A stretch of 64,000 bases of DNA from Aristaeella lactis (GCF_018118585.1 NZ_CP069421.1:1-64000), one strand, 5' to 3'. Positions 1 through 9,609 are shown, counted from the first letter of the stretch. The notes: generated by a model from the sequence alone, not told the origin. Program-made: numbers and translations.

Positions 1-939
1 ATGCTGAAAATTGATCACCTTTGCAAGAACTATGGCAGCTTTCCCGCCCTGCGGGACCTGAGCCTGGAAATACCGGACGGTGCCCTGCACGGCTTTGTCG
101 GACCCAACGGCGCCGGAAAAACCACCACCATGAGGATCCTTGCCACCCTGATGAAGCCTACTTCCGGAACCGCTTATGTGAACGATACGGACGTGGTGAA
201 GGACGGGCAGAAAGCCCGGAAACTGGTGGGCTATATGCCGGACTTCTTCGGCGTGTATGACAGCCTGAAGTGCTGGGAATACCTGGATTTCTATGCCCGC
301 TGCTACCGGATCGGCGCAACGGAACGGAAACGGATGACCCGGCAGCTGCTGGAACTGGTACAGCTGGAAGAAAAAGAAAACGAATATGTGGATGCCCTTT
401 CCCGGGGCATGAAACAGCGGCTCTGCCTGGCCAGAAGCCTGATCCATGACCCGAAACTGCTGATTCTGGACGAACCGGCATCGGGCATGGACCCGCGGGC
501 CAGGGCGGAGATGAAGGGAATCCTCCGTACGCTGCGGGAGATGGGGAAAACCGTTTTGATCTCCTCCCATATCCTGCCGGAACTGGCGGAAATGTGCGAC
601 AGCCTGACGATCCTGGATCACGGGCAGCTGGTGTTTTCCGGAAGTGTTGAAGCACTGTCTGATCGGATGAACGGCAACGCGCCGCTGGATATCCGCCTGA
701 CGGAGGGCTGCGGAGAGGAGAACGTGGAATCGGCTGTCCGCTGCCTGAAGGAACTGCCTTCGGTCACGGAAATCGTGAAAGAAGAACCTTACCTGCTTCG
801 GGTACGGCTGGAGGAAGGCGCGGACTGCTGTCCGGACGTACTCCGGCAGCTGGTGATGAAGGACGTTCCGGTGTGCGATTTCCACCGGGCCCCGATGAAC
901 CTGGAAAAGGTGTTTATGGAGGTGACACAGGGTGCTTAA
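1..939 (+). CDS. ABC transporter ATP-binding protein (ABC-2 exporter type)
   Basis: Cytoplasmic ATPase that would power the membrane partner encoded immediately downstream; substrate unknown. Walker A (GPNGAGKTT) lies at residues 34-42, the signature LSRGMKQRL near 133, Walker B LLILDEPASGMD near 153-162 and the switch histidine (ISSHIL) near 189. The ~90 residues after the nucleotide-binding domain form the C-terminal extension usual in this exporter class. The ATG is the first base of the window, so its ribosome site cannot be seen and an upstream start cannot be excluded. It overlaps the permease gene by 8 bases, indicating translational coupling. The family is confident; the cargo is not inferable. 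Confidence 0.9.
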   Translation: MLKIDHLCKNYGSFPALRDLSLEIPDGALHGFVGPNGAGKTTTMRILATLMKPTSGTAYVNDTDVVKDGQKARKLVGYMPDFFGVYDSLKCWEYLDFYARCYRIGATERKRMTRQLLELVQLEEKENEYVDALSRGMKQRLCLARSLIHDPKLLILDEPASGMDPRARAEMKGILRTLREMGKTVLISSHILPELAEMCDSLTILDHGQLVFSGSVEALSDRMNGNAPLDIRLTEGCGEENVESAVRCLKELPSVTEIVKEEPYLLRVRLEEGADCCPDVLRQLVMKDVPVCDFHRAPMNLEKVFMEVTQGA

Positions 940-1840
940 TCCGATCCTGGCTTTTTCAGCGACACGCCGTATGCGTTCTTTCCGGACTATACTGATCGTG
1001 ATCGCGTATATGGCGGTGCTGCTGGCGATAGCCCTTGCGTTTCTCAACCCCTTTATGCGGGATTCACTGGGCATGGATGATATGATCAAGGGAGTGGAAT
1101 GTTATCTGTTCCTGCTGGCGGCCCAGTTCGGACTGCTGATCCTGATCGCACCGGCCATGACTTCCGCCTCCATCGCGGGAGAACGGGAACGGCAGACGAT
1201 GGAACTGCTGCTGGTGACGAATACCGGCTCGTTCCGGATCGTGCTTGGCAAGGCGCTGGAAAGCTTTGCCGTGCTGGCGCTGCTGATCATCTGCGGACTG
1301 CCGGTGATGAGCCTGTGCCTGCTGACCGGGGGCATCACCATGGTCCAGATCCTGACAAGTGAGCTTTTCCTGCTGGCGGTGGCGTTTGCCTGCGTTTCCG
1401 TAGGCGTGTTCTGTTCCGCTATGGCGCGGAGCACCGTGCTCAGCGGTGTGATGAGCTACCTGGTGATCCTGGCGATCGGCGCGGTAACGACCCTGCCCAT
1501 CCTGCTGGGGTATTCCCGGCGGATCACGGATGTGCTGTATGACAGCACAAATTACGCTGCCCTGACCGCGGCGGGAGCGAGGATGATGATCTCTCCGCTG
1601 CTGTATGTGAATCCGGGTTTCGGCCTGCTGTCCCTGGTCCAGGACCAGATGCACGTGTTCGGCGTGATCGCGGATGACAGGGGATGGGGACGGATTTACG
1701 CCACCTGGCTCATGGCTGACCGGGCCGGCTGGCTTTTCAACGTTATGGCTTGTGTGATCGCCATGCTGGTTGTTTCCATGATTCTGCTGGGACTGGCGTC
1801 CCTGGCGGTCCGCAGGGGAAACAAGACCATTAAGAACTAA
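932..1840 (+). CDS. ABC-2 type transporter permease
   Basis: Integral membrane subunit paired with the preceding ATPase. About six hydrophobic segments are visible (near residues 20-38, 60-80, 108-130, 145-165, 170-190 and 265-295), with the sequence AGERERQTMELLL near residue 90, which is characteristic of ABC-2 permeases. The start overlaps the ATPase end, with a GGAGG site inside the ATPase gene. Its neighbours are MoxR, DUF58 and VWA proteins, a context seen for aerotolerance (Bat)-like operons in which an ABC-2 pair is often present. The role within that system is inference. Confidence 0.88.
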   Translation: MLNPILAFSATRRMRSFRTILIVIAYMAVLLAIALAFLNPFMRDSLGMDDMIKGVECYLFLLAAQFGLLILIAPAMTSASIAGERERQTMELLLVTNTGSFRIVLGKALESFAVLALLIICGLPVMSLCLLTGGITMVQILTSELFLLAVAFACVSVGVFCSAMARSTVLSGVMSYLVILAIGAVTTLPILLGYSRRITDVLYDSTNYAALTAAGARMMISPLLYVNPGFGLLSLVQDQMHVFGVIADDRGWGRIYATWLMADRAGWLFNVMACVIAMLVVSMILLGLASLAVRRGNKTIKN

Positions 1841-1847
1841 TACCCGT

Positions 1848-1882
1848 GAACAGATAATGTGAATGATGAACTATGAATTGAA
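1848..1882 (+). repeat. Degenerate heptamer repeat supplying the start of the next gene
   Basis: About five 7-base units related to AATTGAA/AATGATG run across the gene junction. Both candidate ATG codons of the next gene and its codons for N-Y-E-L-K lie inside the array. The same M-x-Y-E-L-K start is produced by the repeat at 42631-42665. This copy is the least regular of the seven. Confidence 0.5.
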
Positions 1883-3305
1883 GCAGGCCTTAAGGCCGGT
1901 GAAAATGAAGATCCGCCGGAACCGTTTTCTGAGAGGTATTGTGACGGGGCTGGCTGCTGGGCTCGGAACTGCTGTGCTGCTGCAGGCGGTATCGTTTTTC
2001 GTGCCCGTTCCCGACCGGGGACTTTGGGCAGCGGCTGCCGGCGCGGCGGTTATGCTGCTTACGGCGATCGGAAACGCCCTGCGGCCGGTGAAAAACAACA
2101 CTGCCGCGGAGGCGGCGGATGCCTGCGGCCTGAAGGAACGTGTGATCACGGCGCTGGAAGAGGAAAAACGGGCATCCGGCACCGCTGGGGACATTGTCCT
2201 GCTGCAGCGAAAGGATGCCTGCGCGGCGCTTGAGAAGCTGGACGTAAAACAGATTCGCCCCGGCAGTGTGAAGAAACAGCTGCTGGCGGCGCTGGGATGC
2301 GCGGTGCTGCTGGGAGGACTGCTGCTGATCCCGAGCCCGAGGGATTCGGAGGCTGCGGTCAGAAAGGCCCTGACCCGGACCCTGCAGGAAGGCAGGGAAG
2401 CAATCACCCGGGCGGCGGAATCGGATGAAGAAAACCTGACGGAAGAAAAGAAGAGCGAACTGCGGAAGATCACCGATGACCTGAAAAGGGACCTGGAAAA
2501 AAGCCGGGACGCGGCAGACGCGATGGTAGCCCTGGACAGGGCTGAACAGCGGCTGGAAGACTTCCGGAAGCAGACGGCAGGAGATGCCGCCGCAGCCGCG
2601 GAAGGCATGAACGGAAACGGAGAAAGCCAGACGGCGGACGGCGGAGAGAAATCCGGAACCGAAGGAAACGATTCTGAAAACGCTTCGGGTCAGGCGGGCG
2701 AGGGACAGCAGGGAGCAGCGTCCGGCAGCACAGGGATGACAGCCGGACAGATGCAGACAATGCAGGCTCTTTCCAGCCTGAAGAGCGCAGTCAATCCCTC
2801 CGCCGGTCAGGAAACGGATACGGATATGGAAGGAAACGCCGGAGGACAGGGAGCCGGACAGAGCCAGAAGGGGCAGAACGGAAACGGTATGAACGGCGCA
2901 AACGGAGGAAACCAGGGTGACCAGACCGGAACAGGCGCCGGAGAAGGCTCCACCAACGAAGAGCAAAAGGGCAGCAGCCAGAACAGCGGCTCCCATACCG
3001 TTGGCTCCAGGGATCCGAAATACAAGGAAGAACAGTATGAGACCATCTACGATCCGGAGCGGACAGAACGATCCAGTGAGGACGTGATGACGGAACAGGA
3101 CCGGCTGGGTGACGACGGATCAGTCCAGCTGGAAACCGGACCGGGCCGGGGAAATACCGGCGGCAACGTGCCCTGGAATGAAGCCCTGAATGATTACGCT
3201 GAAACGGAAGCCCGCGCGGCCGACAGGGAAAACCTGACGGTGCAGGAACGGCAGTGGGTCAACAATTACTTTACGCTCCTTACAGAGCAGAAACCGAATG
3301 AATAA
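1863..3305 (+). CDS. Membrane protein with Gly/Gln/Asn-rich region, DUF4175-like
   Basis: Protein of 480 residues of unknown function. Two adjacent hydrophobic segments lie near residues 22-62 and a third near 137-155. A charged, probably coiled-coil stretch follows (about 170-235). Residues ~240-375 are low complexity, rich in Gly, Gln, Asn, Ser and Glu. The C-terminal ~100 residues are again normal sequence. This arrangement resembles DUF4175-type proteins found next to MoxR/VWA genes, but I see no diagnostic motif. Two tandem ATG codons (1863, 1866) sit inside a heptamer repeat with no convincing ribosome site, so the start is uncertain. It ends 21 bases before the MoxR gene. Confidence 0.7.
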   Translation: MMNYELKQALRPVKMKIRRNRFLRGIVTGLAAGLGTAVLLQAVSFFVPVPDRGLWAAAAGAAVMLLTAIGNALRPVKNNTAAEAADACGLKERVITALEEEKRASGTAGDIVLLQRKDACAALEKLDVKQIRPGSVKKQLLAALGCAVLLGGLLLIPSPRDSEAAVRKALTRTLQEGREAITRAAESDEENLTEEKKSELRKITDDLKRDLEKSRDAADAMVALDRAEQRLEDFRKQTAGDAAAAAEGMNGNGESQTADGGEKSGTEGNDSENASGQAGEGQQGAASGSTGMTAGQMQTMQALSSLKSAVNPSAGQETDTDMEGNAGGQGAGQSQKGQNGNGMNGANGGNQGDQTGTGAGEGSTNEEQKGSSQNSGSHTVGSRDPKYKEEQYETIYDPERTERSSEDVMTEQDRLGDDGSVQLETGPGRGNTGGNVPWNEALNDYAETEARAADRENLTVQERQWVNNYFTLLTEQKPNE

Positions 3306-3316
3306 TGAAGAATGGA
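3296..3316 (+). repeat. Short degenerate heptamer array
   Basis: Three units (GAATGAA, TAATGAA, GAATGGA) overlap the last codons and stop of the upstream gene and the first in-frame ATG of the MoxR gene. It belongs to the dispersed family described in the findings. Confidence 0.45.
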
Positions 3317-3326
3317 AGGCAAGGAC

Positions 3327-4316
3327 ATGAGTGAACAGATAAAAGCCGTGGAAAAATTCGCGGAACAGTATGAACAGATCCGGACGGAGATCGCGAAGGA
3401 AATGATCGGACAGGCTGACGTGGTGGAACACCTGCTGCTGGCCGTGATCGCCGGAGGCAATGTGCTGCTGGAGGGCGTGCCCGGACTGGGCAAGACCCAT
3501 CTGGTACGGGTGCTGGGCAAGGTGCTTGACCTGCCGTTCTCCCGTATTCAGTTCACACCGGACCTGATGCCCGCGGATATCACGGGTACCAATATCCTGG
3601 TGCGTACGGAAGAAGGGAATGTTTTCCGCTTCCAGGAGGGACCGCTTTTCTCCTCCATCGTGCTGGCGGATGAGATCAACCGCGCCACTCCCAAGACACA
3701 AGCTGCCCTTCTGGAAGCCATGCAGGAACATTCTGTGACAGTGGCCGGGGAAACCCGCAGGCTGCCGGAGCCCTATTTTGTGCTGGCAACCCAGAACCCT
3801 GTGGAGCAGGAAGGTACCTATCCGCTGCCTGAAGCGCAGCTGGACCGTTTCCTGTTCAAGGTGCTTGTGCCGTTCCCGACGCTGGAGGAACTTGGCGCGA
3901 TCGTTGACCTGACAGTAAAGGACGGAGGCAGCGAGGCGAAGAAGGTGATCGGCGCGGAGGAACTGCTTTCCATGCGCGCGGCGGCCCGGAGCGTTCCGAT
4001 TGCCGCCAGCGTACAGGAATATGCCCTCCGGCTGGTGCTTGCCACGCATCCGGAAACCGCGGACGCGCCTGAAACGGCGAAGAAGTACCTGCGCTTTGGT
4101 GCCAGCCCCCGCGCGGCACAGGCGCTGCTTTCCGCAGCCCGGGTCCGTGCGCTGGCTAAGGGCCGGTTCAACGTGGCCTATGAGGATATCCGTTTCGCGG
4201 CACCTGCCTGCCTGCGGCACCGCGCTGCCCTGAACTTTGAGGCAGTGACCGCCGGAAAGGACATGGAATCCGTGCTGACGGACATCCTTGCGGCAATAAG
4301 CGAAAAGAATTCATAA
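3327..4316 (+). CDS. MoxR-family AAA+ ATPase
   Basis: AAA+ chaperone-like ATPase of 329 residues. Walker A (GVPGLGKTH) lies near residues 51-59 and Walker B (IVLADEIN) near 110-117, followed by NRATPKTQAALLEAMQE. Sensor region LATQNPVEQEGTYPLPEAQ is typical of MoxR. Family members act on VWA-domain partners, which are encoded just downstream. An in-frame ATG at 3312 exists, but the ATG at 3327 has the ribosome site (GGAAGGCAAGGA) at proper spacing and is preferred. The last codons and the TAA stop lie in a heptamer repeat. Confidence 0.93.
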   Translation: MSEQIKAVEKFAEQYEQIRTEIAKEMIGQADVVEHLLLAVIAGGNVLLEGVPGLGKTHLVRVLGKVLDLPFSRIQFTPDLMPADITGTNILVRTEEGNVFRFQEGPLFSSIVLADEINRATPKTQAALLEAMQEHSVTVAGETRRLPEPYFVLATQNPVEQEGTYPLPEAQLDRFLFKVLVPFPTLEELGAIVDLTVKDGGSEAKKVIGAEELLSMRAAARSVPIAASVQEYALRLVLATHPETADAPETAKKYLRFGASPRAAQALLSAARVRALAKGRFNVAYEDIRFAAPACLRHRAALNFEAVTAGKDMESVLTDILAAISEKNS

Positions 4317-4342
4317 TTCAGAATTCATAATTCATCATTATG
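4308..4342 (+). repeat. Heptamer repeat array, consensus AATTCAT
   Basis: Five tandem 7-base units: AATTCAT, AATTCAG, AATTCAT, AATTCAT, CATTATG. The first units encode the final Asn-Ser and the TAA stop of the MoxR gene, so the array is fused to its coding end. Confidence 0.75.
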
Positions 4343-4404
4343 ATTGCTGCAATACGGCAGACTGAAGTAATGAAAACCAACAGGAAAGAAAGATTATTGA
4401 TCAG

Positions 4405-5256
4405 ATGTTAACAGATGCTTTTCTTTGCAGGCTGGATACGCTGGCCCTGGCCATGCGCGGAAGGGCGCAGGGCGGAGCGGGCGGCAGCCGCCGGTCCCGG
4501 CAGACAGGTTCGTCGGCGGAGTTTTCGGATTACCGGGAGTACATCCCGGGGGATGATATCCGCCGGCTGGACTGGAATGCCTACGCGCGGTTTGACAAGC
4601 TGTTCCTGAAGCTGTTTATGGAGGAACAGGAATCCCAGGTTACGATCCTGCTGGATGCCAGCGCTTCCATGGGGGCAAAATGGGCTTCCGCGCGCTTAGC
4701 GGCGGAGGCGGTGGGCTACCTTGCCCTGACCGGCGGCGACCGGCTGTGCCTGCACTGCCTGAAGGACGGCAGGGCAACGCGCTTTCCTCAGCTGTCCGGC
4801 AGGGCTGCTTTTCCGCGGCTGACCGGCTGGCTGGATACCTGTGTGCCGGATGGGAAAGCAGATACGCTGACAGAAACGGTGAAACGCGCCGAAGGGCTGA
4901 AAAAAGGCCTGTGTTTCCTGATCACGGACGGCTATACGGAAGACGCCCTGAAGGAAACGCTGGATTACCTGCGGTATATGCGTCAGGAGACGGCTGTGAT
5001 CCATGTGCTTTCCGCCGGAGAACTCCGGCCGGAGCTGGACGGCGCCATGAGGCTGACAGACAGCGAGAGCGGAGAGCATATCGACCTGATCGCGGACCGC
5101 TCCGCACTGGATGCGTACAAGGACGCGCTGAACGCTTTCCTGAAGGATGTGCGCGAAAACTGCTCATCCAGGGAAACCGGCTACCTGTTGCTGGACAGCG
5201 GGGAACCGTTTGAGGAATGCTTCATTCCGCTGCTTTCAAAGAGCGGAATGATTTAA
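4405..5256 (+). CDS. DUF58 domain protein
   Basis: Protein of 283 residues of the DUF58 family, which usually sits between MoxR and VWA genes. The hallmark FSDYREYIPGDDIRRLDWNA lies near residues 40-59. A VWA-like fold follows, with the metal-binding DASASMG motif near 85. No signal peptide or membrane segment is evident, so it is probably cytoplasmic or peripheral. The gene starts 88 bases after moxR; the purine-rich AGGAAAGAAAGA upstream is rather far (about 12 bases) from the ATG. Function in the complex is unknown. Confidence 0.88.
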   Translation: MLTDAFLCRLDTLALAMRGRAQGGAGGSRRSRQTGSSAEFSDYREYIPGDDIRRLDWNAYARFDKLFLKLFMEEQESQVTILLDASASMGAKWASARLAAEAVGYLALTGGDRLCLHCLKDGRATRFPQLSGRAAFPRLTGWLDTCVPDGKADTLTETVKRAEGLKKGLCFLITDGYTEDALKETLDYLRYMRQETAVIHVLSAGELRPELDGAMRLTDSESGEHIDLIADRSALDAYKDALNAFLKDVRENCSSRETGYLLLDSGEPFEECFIPLLSKSGMI

Positions 5257-5258
5257 GT

Positions 5259-5300
5259 CAATGAACAATTAACAATTAACAATGAACAATGAACAGTGTG
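5259..5300 (+). repeat. Heptamer repeat array, consensus CAATKAA
   Basis: Five clean 7-base units alternating CAATGAA and CAATTAA, plus one degenerate unit (CAGTGTG), start three bases after the DUF58 stop. Same family and unit length as the array at 43837-43871. Confidence 0.8.
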
Positions 5301-5364
5301 CCGGGCACAAGGAAGAGTCCGGCTGATGTTCGATGATTAGTGGAAAAATAAAGGATATCACAAA

Positions 5365-6963
5365 ATGATCCGTTTTTTATCCCCGGGCTTTGCCTGGGCA
5401 CTGGCCGTACCGGCCGTCATCCTGGTGCTGTACCTGCTGCGCAGGAGATTCCTGCCGCAGCAGGTTCCGTCTGTCTTTCTCTGGCGGAAAAGCATCCGGG
5501 ACTACGCGGCAAACCGGCCTTTCCAGCGGCTGATGAAGAATCTGCTTCTGCCGCTGCAGATCCTGGCCGCGCTTGCCCTTGCGCTGGCCCTGATGCACCC
5601 AGCCATTCCCGGTGGTGCTGCCGGACAGACCATCCTGATCTTTGACGTTTCAGGAAGCATGCAGACGCAGACGGCAGGACGCACCCGGCTGGACACGGCA
5701 AAGGAGGAAGCCCTGAAGCTGGTTCGTACCCTTCCGACAGGAGAGGAGATCACAATCCTGACCGCGGGAAAAGAGCCGGAAAGACTGGCCCTCTCCGTGG
5801 ACAGGGAGGAAGCTGAACAGACCATTGCTTCCATCACCTGCGGAAAAGATGGAGCAGATACGGATAAGGCACTCTCCCTGGCGGACGCGATTGCCCGCAA
5901 CACTGATAAGGATACGGGTACCAATGTGGTCATTTATTCGGATGACCTTCGCAGGAGCCGGATCAGTTTCCGTTCCGAAGCCTTTGCCCTCACGATCGTG
6001 AACTGCGGTGCCGGAGAGGAAAACCGGTCCGTATACTCCCTGGAAGCTGAGAATGGACAGGCCTTTGCCAGGATAGCCAATTTCGGGGAAGCCTGCCGGG
6101 TGTCGCTGACCTGCGAAGCGGACGGTGTTCTTTGCGATGCCCGGGAAACGGAGATTCCCGCCGGAGAAACGGCCGGCGTAAGCTTCAGCATTCCGGAAAC
6201 GGCGAAGGTTGTACGCGTCAGCCTGCGGGAAAAGGACGCGCTGGCTGCCGACAACGCGGCGGAGACGCCTGTGAAGCGCGCGGCAAACCGGAAAGCGGCG
6301 GTAACATCCGACAGCCTGTTCCTGGAAAGCGCCCTGAAGGTCCGTCCTGAACTGACCGTAATGCGGACGGAGGAGTCAGCGCTTTCCTCCACGGAAGCGG
6401 ACCTGTATATCCTCGGGATCTCCCCGATGATCATTACCCGGAAGCTTCCCGAAGAAGGTTACGATCCGGAGGCAAAAACCTTCGGGCCTTTCAGCTGGGA
6501 AGAGGAGACAACGGCGGTGACCGGCAGTCCCGCGGTGGGTCTTATGGACACTCCCCTGACGAAGGGACTGACAATGAAGAATGTTTTCTTCCGCTGTATC
6601 CGGCCGACGACCGGCGGAAAAACCGCCGTGTCCCTGGACGGAAAACCTGTGATTGCCTATACGGAAGGGACGGTAATGTTGGGGTTTGACCTGCATGATT
6701 CCAATCTTCCGCTGAAATACGATTTCCCTGTGCTGATCCAGAACATCCTGGACTGGCTGCTGCCTGAAGAAACAGCAGGGGAGACCGATGCCGTCGCACC
6801 GATGGCGCTGACGGAAAGCGACGTGCGCACTGTCGCGCCGAATGATGAACCTGAAGAACTGATGGAACGGAACGCGCAGGGCCGGGAACTGACCGGAATC
6901 CTGCTGGCGGTATTCCTGTTCCTGCTGCTGGCTGAAATGGGGGTGAGCCGCAATGTTGGTTGA
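5365..6963 (+). CDS. BatA-like membrane protein with VWA domain
   Basis: Membrane protein of 532 residues. The N-terminus (LSPGFAWALAVPAVILVLYLLRRR) matches the aerotolerance-regulator N-terminal domain and forms a first membrane segment; a second lies near residues 58-75. A VWA domain follows, with MIDAS motif DVSGSM at about residues 93-98. The central part looks like a periplasmic or extracellular beta-rich region. A C-terminal membrane segment lies near 510-528. The ATG is preceded by AAAGGAT. It overlaps the next VWA gene by 11 bases. A partner of the MoxR ATPase is the likely role. Confidence 0.88.
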   Translation: MIRFLSPGFAWALAVPAVILVLYLLRRRFLPQQVPSVFLWRKSIRDYAANRPFQRLMKNLLLPLQILAALALALALMHPAIPGGAAGQTILIFDVSGSMQTQTAGRTRLDTAKEEALKLVRTLPTGEEITILTAGKEPERLALSVDREEAEQTIASITCGKDGADTDKALSLADAIARNTDKDTGTNVVIYSDDLRRSRISFRSEAFALTIVNCGAGEENRSVYSLEAENGQAFARIANFGEACRVSLTCEADGVLCDARETEIPAGETAGVSFSIPETAKVVRVSLREKDALAADNAAETPVKRAANRKAAVTSDSLFLESALKVRPELTVMRTEESALSSTEADLYILGISPMIITRKLPEEGYDPEAKTFGPFSWEEETTAVTGSPAVGLMDTPLTKGLTMKNVFFRCIRPTTGGKTAVSLDGKPVIAYTEGTVMLGFDLHDSNLPLKYDFPVLIQNILDWLLPEETAGETDAVAPMALTESDVRTVAPNDEPEELMERNAQGRELTGILLAVFLFLLLAEMGVSRNVG

Positions 6964-9592
6964 GTTCATGCATCCCCTGCGCCTGCTGGCTTTTCCCGTC
7001 TGCGCGGTGACCATCCTGGTTCTCTGCCTGCTCCGGAAGAGCCGATCCCGGAAGGAACGGATCTCCCATATACTCCGGTACATTATCATTGCCCTGACAG
7101 TTGCCGCACTGGCCGGAACGAGCCTGCTGACCGCCAGCCCGGACAGGACGGCGTTCCTGCTGGTGGACGTATCCGCCTCCGTTGACGGAGAAGAAACGCT
7201 CCGCCTGGCCAGGGAAGCACTGGAAGCTTCCGGCGACAGGCAGACCGGCGTCATTGCCTTTGGCAGGGAGGCAGCCCTGGAGCGCTCCCTGAACCAGAAA
7301 ACACCGCTGGGGGAACTGTCCGCACGGATCGATCCGTCGGGAAGCGACCTGAACAGCGCCCTGCAGCTTGCCTCCGCTCTGCTGCCTTCTGATTCCAACG
7401 GCGGTATCGCCGTCATCAGTGACGGCCGGGTTACCGGTGAGGAAAGCTTTTTCAGCTCCGCAGGCGGCCTGCCCGTGAATGTGCTGAAAACAGAGCCCCG
7501 CAGCGGAGCGGACGCGCAGGTGACCGAAATATCAGTGCCTTCCTCTCTCTATACAGGACAGAAATACACAGCCATTGTGACTGTGCACGCGAACACGGCC
7601 GGCGAGGCTACCCTGCTTCTGACCCGGGACAGGGGCGAGGCACAGACCCGCAAGGTGACCCTGCGGAAGGGTGAGAATACTTTCGCCTTTGACGCTGTGG
7701 CGGGGAATGCCGGCGTAAGCACCGTGGAAGCCCAGGTGCTGATGGCAGACGATACTGTTCCGGTCAACGATACGGGTGCTGCCTATACCGTTGTCACAGG
7801 CGAGCCCTCCGTGCTGATCGCGGAAGGACAGAGCGGCGCCGGCGGAAACCTGAACCGGATGCTGCAGGCCGCAGGTATGCGGACGGAAGTCCTTCCGGCC
7901 TCCATGCTGCCCGGACAGGCAGCGGACCTGATGGCATACCACGCGGTAGCCCTGGTGAACGTGGACGCGGAACAGATGGACGACGGACAGATCACGGCCC
8001 TTGATTCAGCAGCAAAGGAACTGGGCGTCGGCGTCGCGGTTTTCGGCGGCGATTCCAGCTATGCCCTGGGCGGATACCGGGGCAGCGCCCTGGAGAATAT
8101 GCTGCCGGTTACCATAGACGTCCGGAACCGGATGGAACTGCCGACAACTGCCCTGGTGCTGGCCATAGACAAGTCCGGATCCATGATGGACGGCTCCTAC
8201 GGGGTTACCCGCCTGCAGCTGGCCCGGGAAGCAGCCTGTGCCGCCCTGGAAGTGCTGAATGAGCGGGACCAGGCCGGTGTGATCGCTTTTGATGATGCCG
8301 CGAAATGGGTGGTTCCGCTGGAACCGGTGACGGATGTTGCCGCCATGCAGGAGCAGGTGGCCACCATCCGGATCGGCGGAGGAACCGCGTTCTATTCCCC
8401 GCTGACCATGGCTTATGAAGCCCTGAAAACAGTTGACGCGCAGTATAAGCACGTGATCTTCCTGACAGACGGTGAGGCAGGGGACACGGGATATATGGAC
8501 GTTGTCCGCCGGATGGGCGGCAGCGGGATCACCGTGACCACTGTCGCGGTAGGCGACGGCGCGGACTACGCGGGGATGAAAAAGATGGCGGAGATCGGCA
8601 ACGGACGCATGTACGCGGCCGGTCCCTTCGACAGCCTTCCCCGGATCTTTACCAAGGAAACAATGATGATCTCCGGTGCTTACGTACAGAACCGGACGTT
8701 TACCCCGGTGATCACCGACAGCACCATGACGGATTTCCCGGGATTCCCGGAACTGGACGGATACCTGGCGGTGACGGAGAAGCCGCTGGCGACCGTTTCC
8801 CTGTGCAGCGACCGGAAAGACCCCCTGCTTGCCTGGTGGCAGTACGGGGCGGGCAAAGTGCTCAGCTGGACCAGCGATGTGCATGGCGGCTGGAGCGCGG
8901 CTTTCCTGAACTGGGACCATGCCGCGGAGTTTTTCTCCGGCCTGGTTTCCTTTATCCTGCCTGACCGGAACGGCAACGGGGAGATCACCCTGGAAGACGG
9001 ATGCCTGAGCTGGGAAACGGACGCACCGCAGGAGGCGGCCGCGGCTTCCGCGGCACTGGTTCGTCCGGACGGAACAAAGGAGACGGTCCGGCTGGAACGG
9101 GTTTCCGAAAACCGCTTTGAAGGCACCGCGGACACTTCTCTTTCCGGTGCCTACGCGATCCGGATCGAAATGGAGGACGGCAAGGGCAAAGTGCTGCAAA
9201 CCGCCGACGGCGGGGACGTGGTTTCCTGGACAGCGGAATATGACCAGCGGCGGGAAGATACCGGCGCGCTGGAAACACTGGCGAAGGAAACCGGCGGCAA
9301 AACCTGCGGAACCACGCAGGAACTGCTTGAATTCCCGGATACGGCAGCCCGGAAACGGACAGACCTGACAAACCTGCTGGCGGGACTGGCTCTGCTGCTG
9401 TTCCTGTTTGACGTGGCCCAGCGGAGGCTGGACCTTTTCAGGGAACCTGCGGCGGATAAGACGGAAGAGGCCGGACAGAAGGTCATCAAAGAGAAAAAAC
9501 AACCCAAACCGGAAAAAAAGAAGCCTGAAAGCGAAGGTCCCAGCGCGGCGGACCTGCTCTGGCAGCAGATGAAGGATAAAAAGAAACTGTAA
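6953..9592 (+). CDS. Large VWA membrane protein with glutamine amidotransferase-like region
   Basis: Protein of 879 residues. Two membrane segments occupy residues ~8-58. A degenerate VWA (LVDVSASVDG) begins near 73. A class I glutamine amidotransferase-like segment (near 290-375, including AVFGGDSSYALGG) lacks a clear catalytic Cys. A second, intact VWA follows with MIDAS DKSGSM near residue 404. The C-terminal membrane segment is near 808-822 and ends in a Lys/Glu/Pro-rich cytoplasmic tail. The start overlaps the BatA-like gene and has GGGGGTGAG upstream. It closes the ABC/MoxR/DUF58/VWA operon. Confidence 0.87.
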   Translation: MLVEFMHPLRLLAFPVCAVTILVLCLLRKSRSRKERISHILRYIIIALTVAALAGTSLLTASPDRTAFLLVDVSASVDGEETLRLAREALEASGDRQTGVIAFGREAALERSLNQKTPLGELSARIDPSGSDLNSALQLASALLPSDSNGGIAVISDGRVTGEESFFSSAGGLPVNVLKTEPRSGADAQVTEISVPSSLYTGQKYTAIVTVHANTAGEATLLLTRDRGEAQTRKVTLRKGENTFAFDAVAGNAGVSTVEAQVLMADDTVPVNDTGAAYTVVTGEPSVLIAEGQSGAGGNLNRMLQAAGMRTEVLPASMLPGQAADLMAYHAVALVNVDAEQMDDGQITALDSAAKELGVGVAVFGGDSSYALGGYRGSALENMLPVTIDVRNRMELPTTALVLAIDKSGSMMDGSYGVTRLQLAREAACAALEVLNERDQAGVIAFDDAAKWVVPLEPVTDVAAMQEQVATIRIGGGTAFYSPLTMAYEALKTVDAQYKHVIFLTDGEAGDTGYMDVVRRMGGSGITVTTVAVGDGADYAGMKKMAEIGNGRMYAAGPFDSLPRIFTKETMMISGAYVQNRTFTPVITDSTMTDFPGFPELDGYLAVTEKPLATVSLCSDRKDPLLAWWQYGAGKVLSWTSDVHGGWSAAFLNWDHAAEFFSGLVSFILPDRNGNGEITLEDGCLSWETDAPQEAAAASAALVRPDGTKETVRLERVSENRFEGTADTSLSGAYAIRIEMEDGKGKVLQTADGGDVVSWTAEYDQRREDTGALETLAKETGGKTCGTTQELLEFPDTAARKRTDLTNLLAGLALLLFLFDVAQRRLDLFREPAADKTEEAGQKVIKEKKQPKPEKKKPESEGPSAADLLWQQMKDKKKL

Positions 9593-9609
9593 CGGATATT
9601 CAATCCGGT

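Noticed and set aside
4308-5300. Heptamer arrays as a CRISPR or IS remnant
   Set aside because: Units are 7 bases and contiguous with no spacers; no cas, transposase or terminal inverted repeats are present.
6953-9592. Functional glutamine amidotransferase in the large VWA protein
   Set aside because: The segment resembles the fold, but no Cys nucleophile in a GxCxG context is present.
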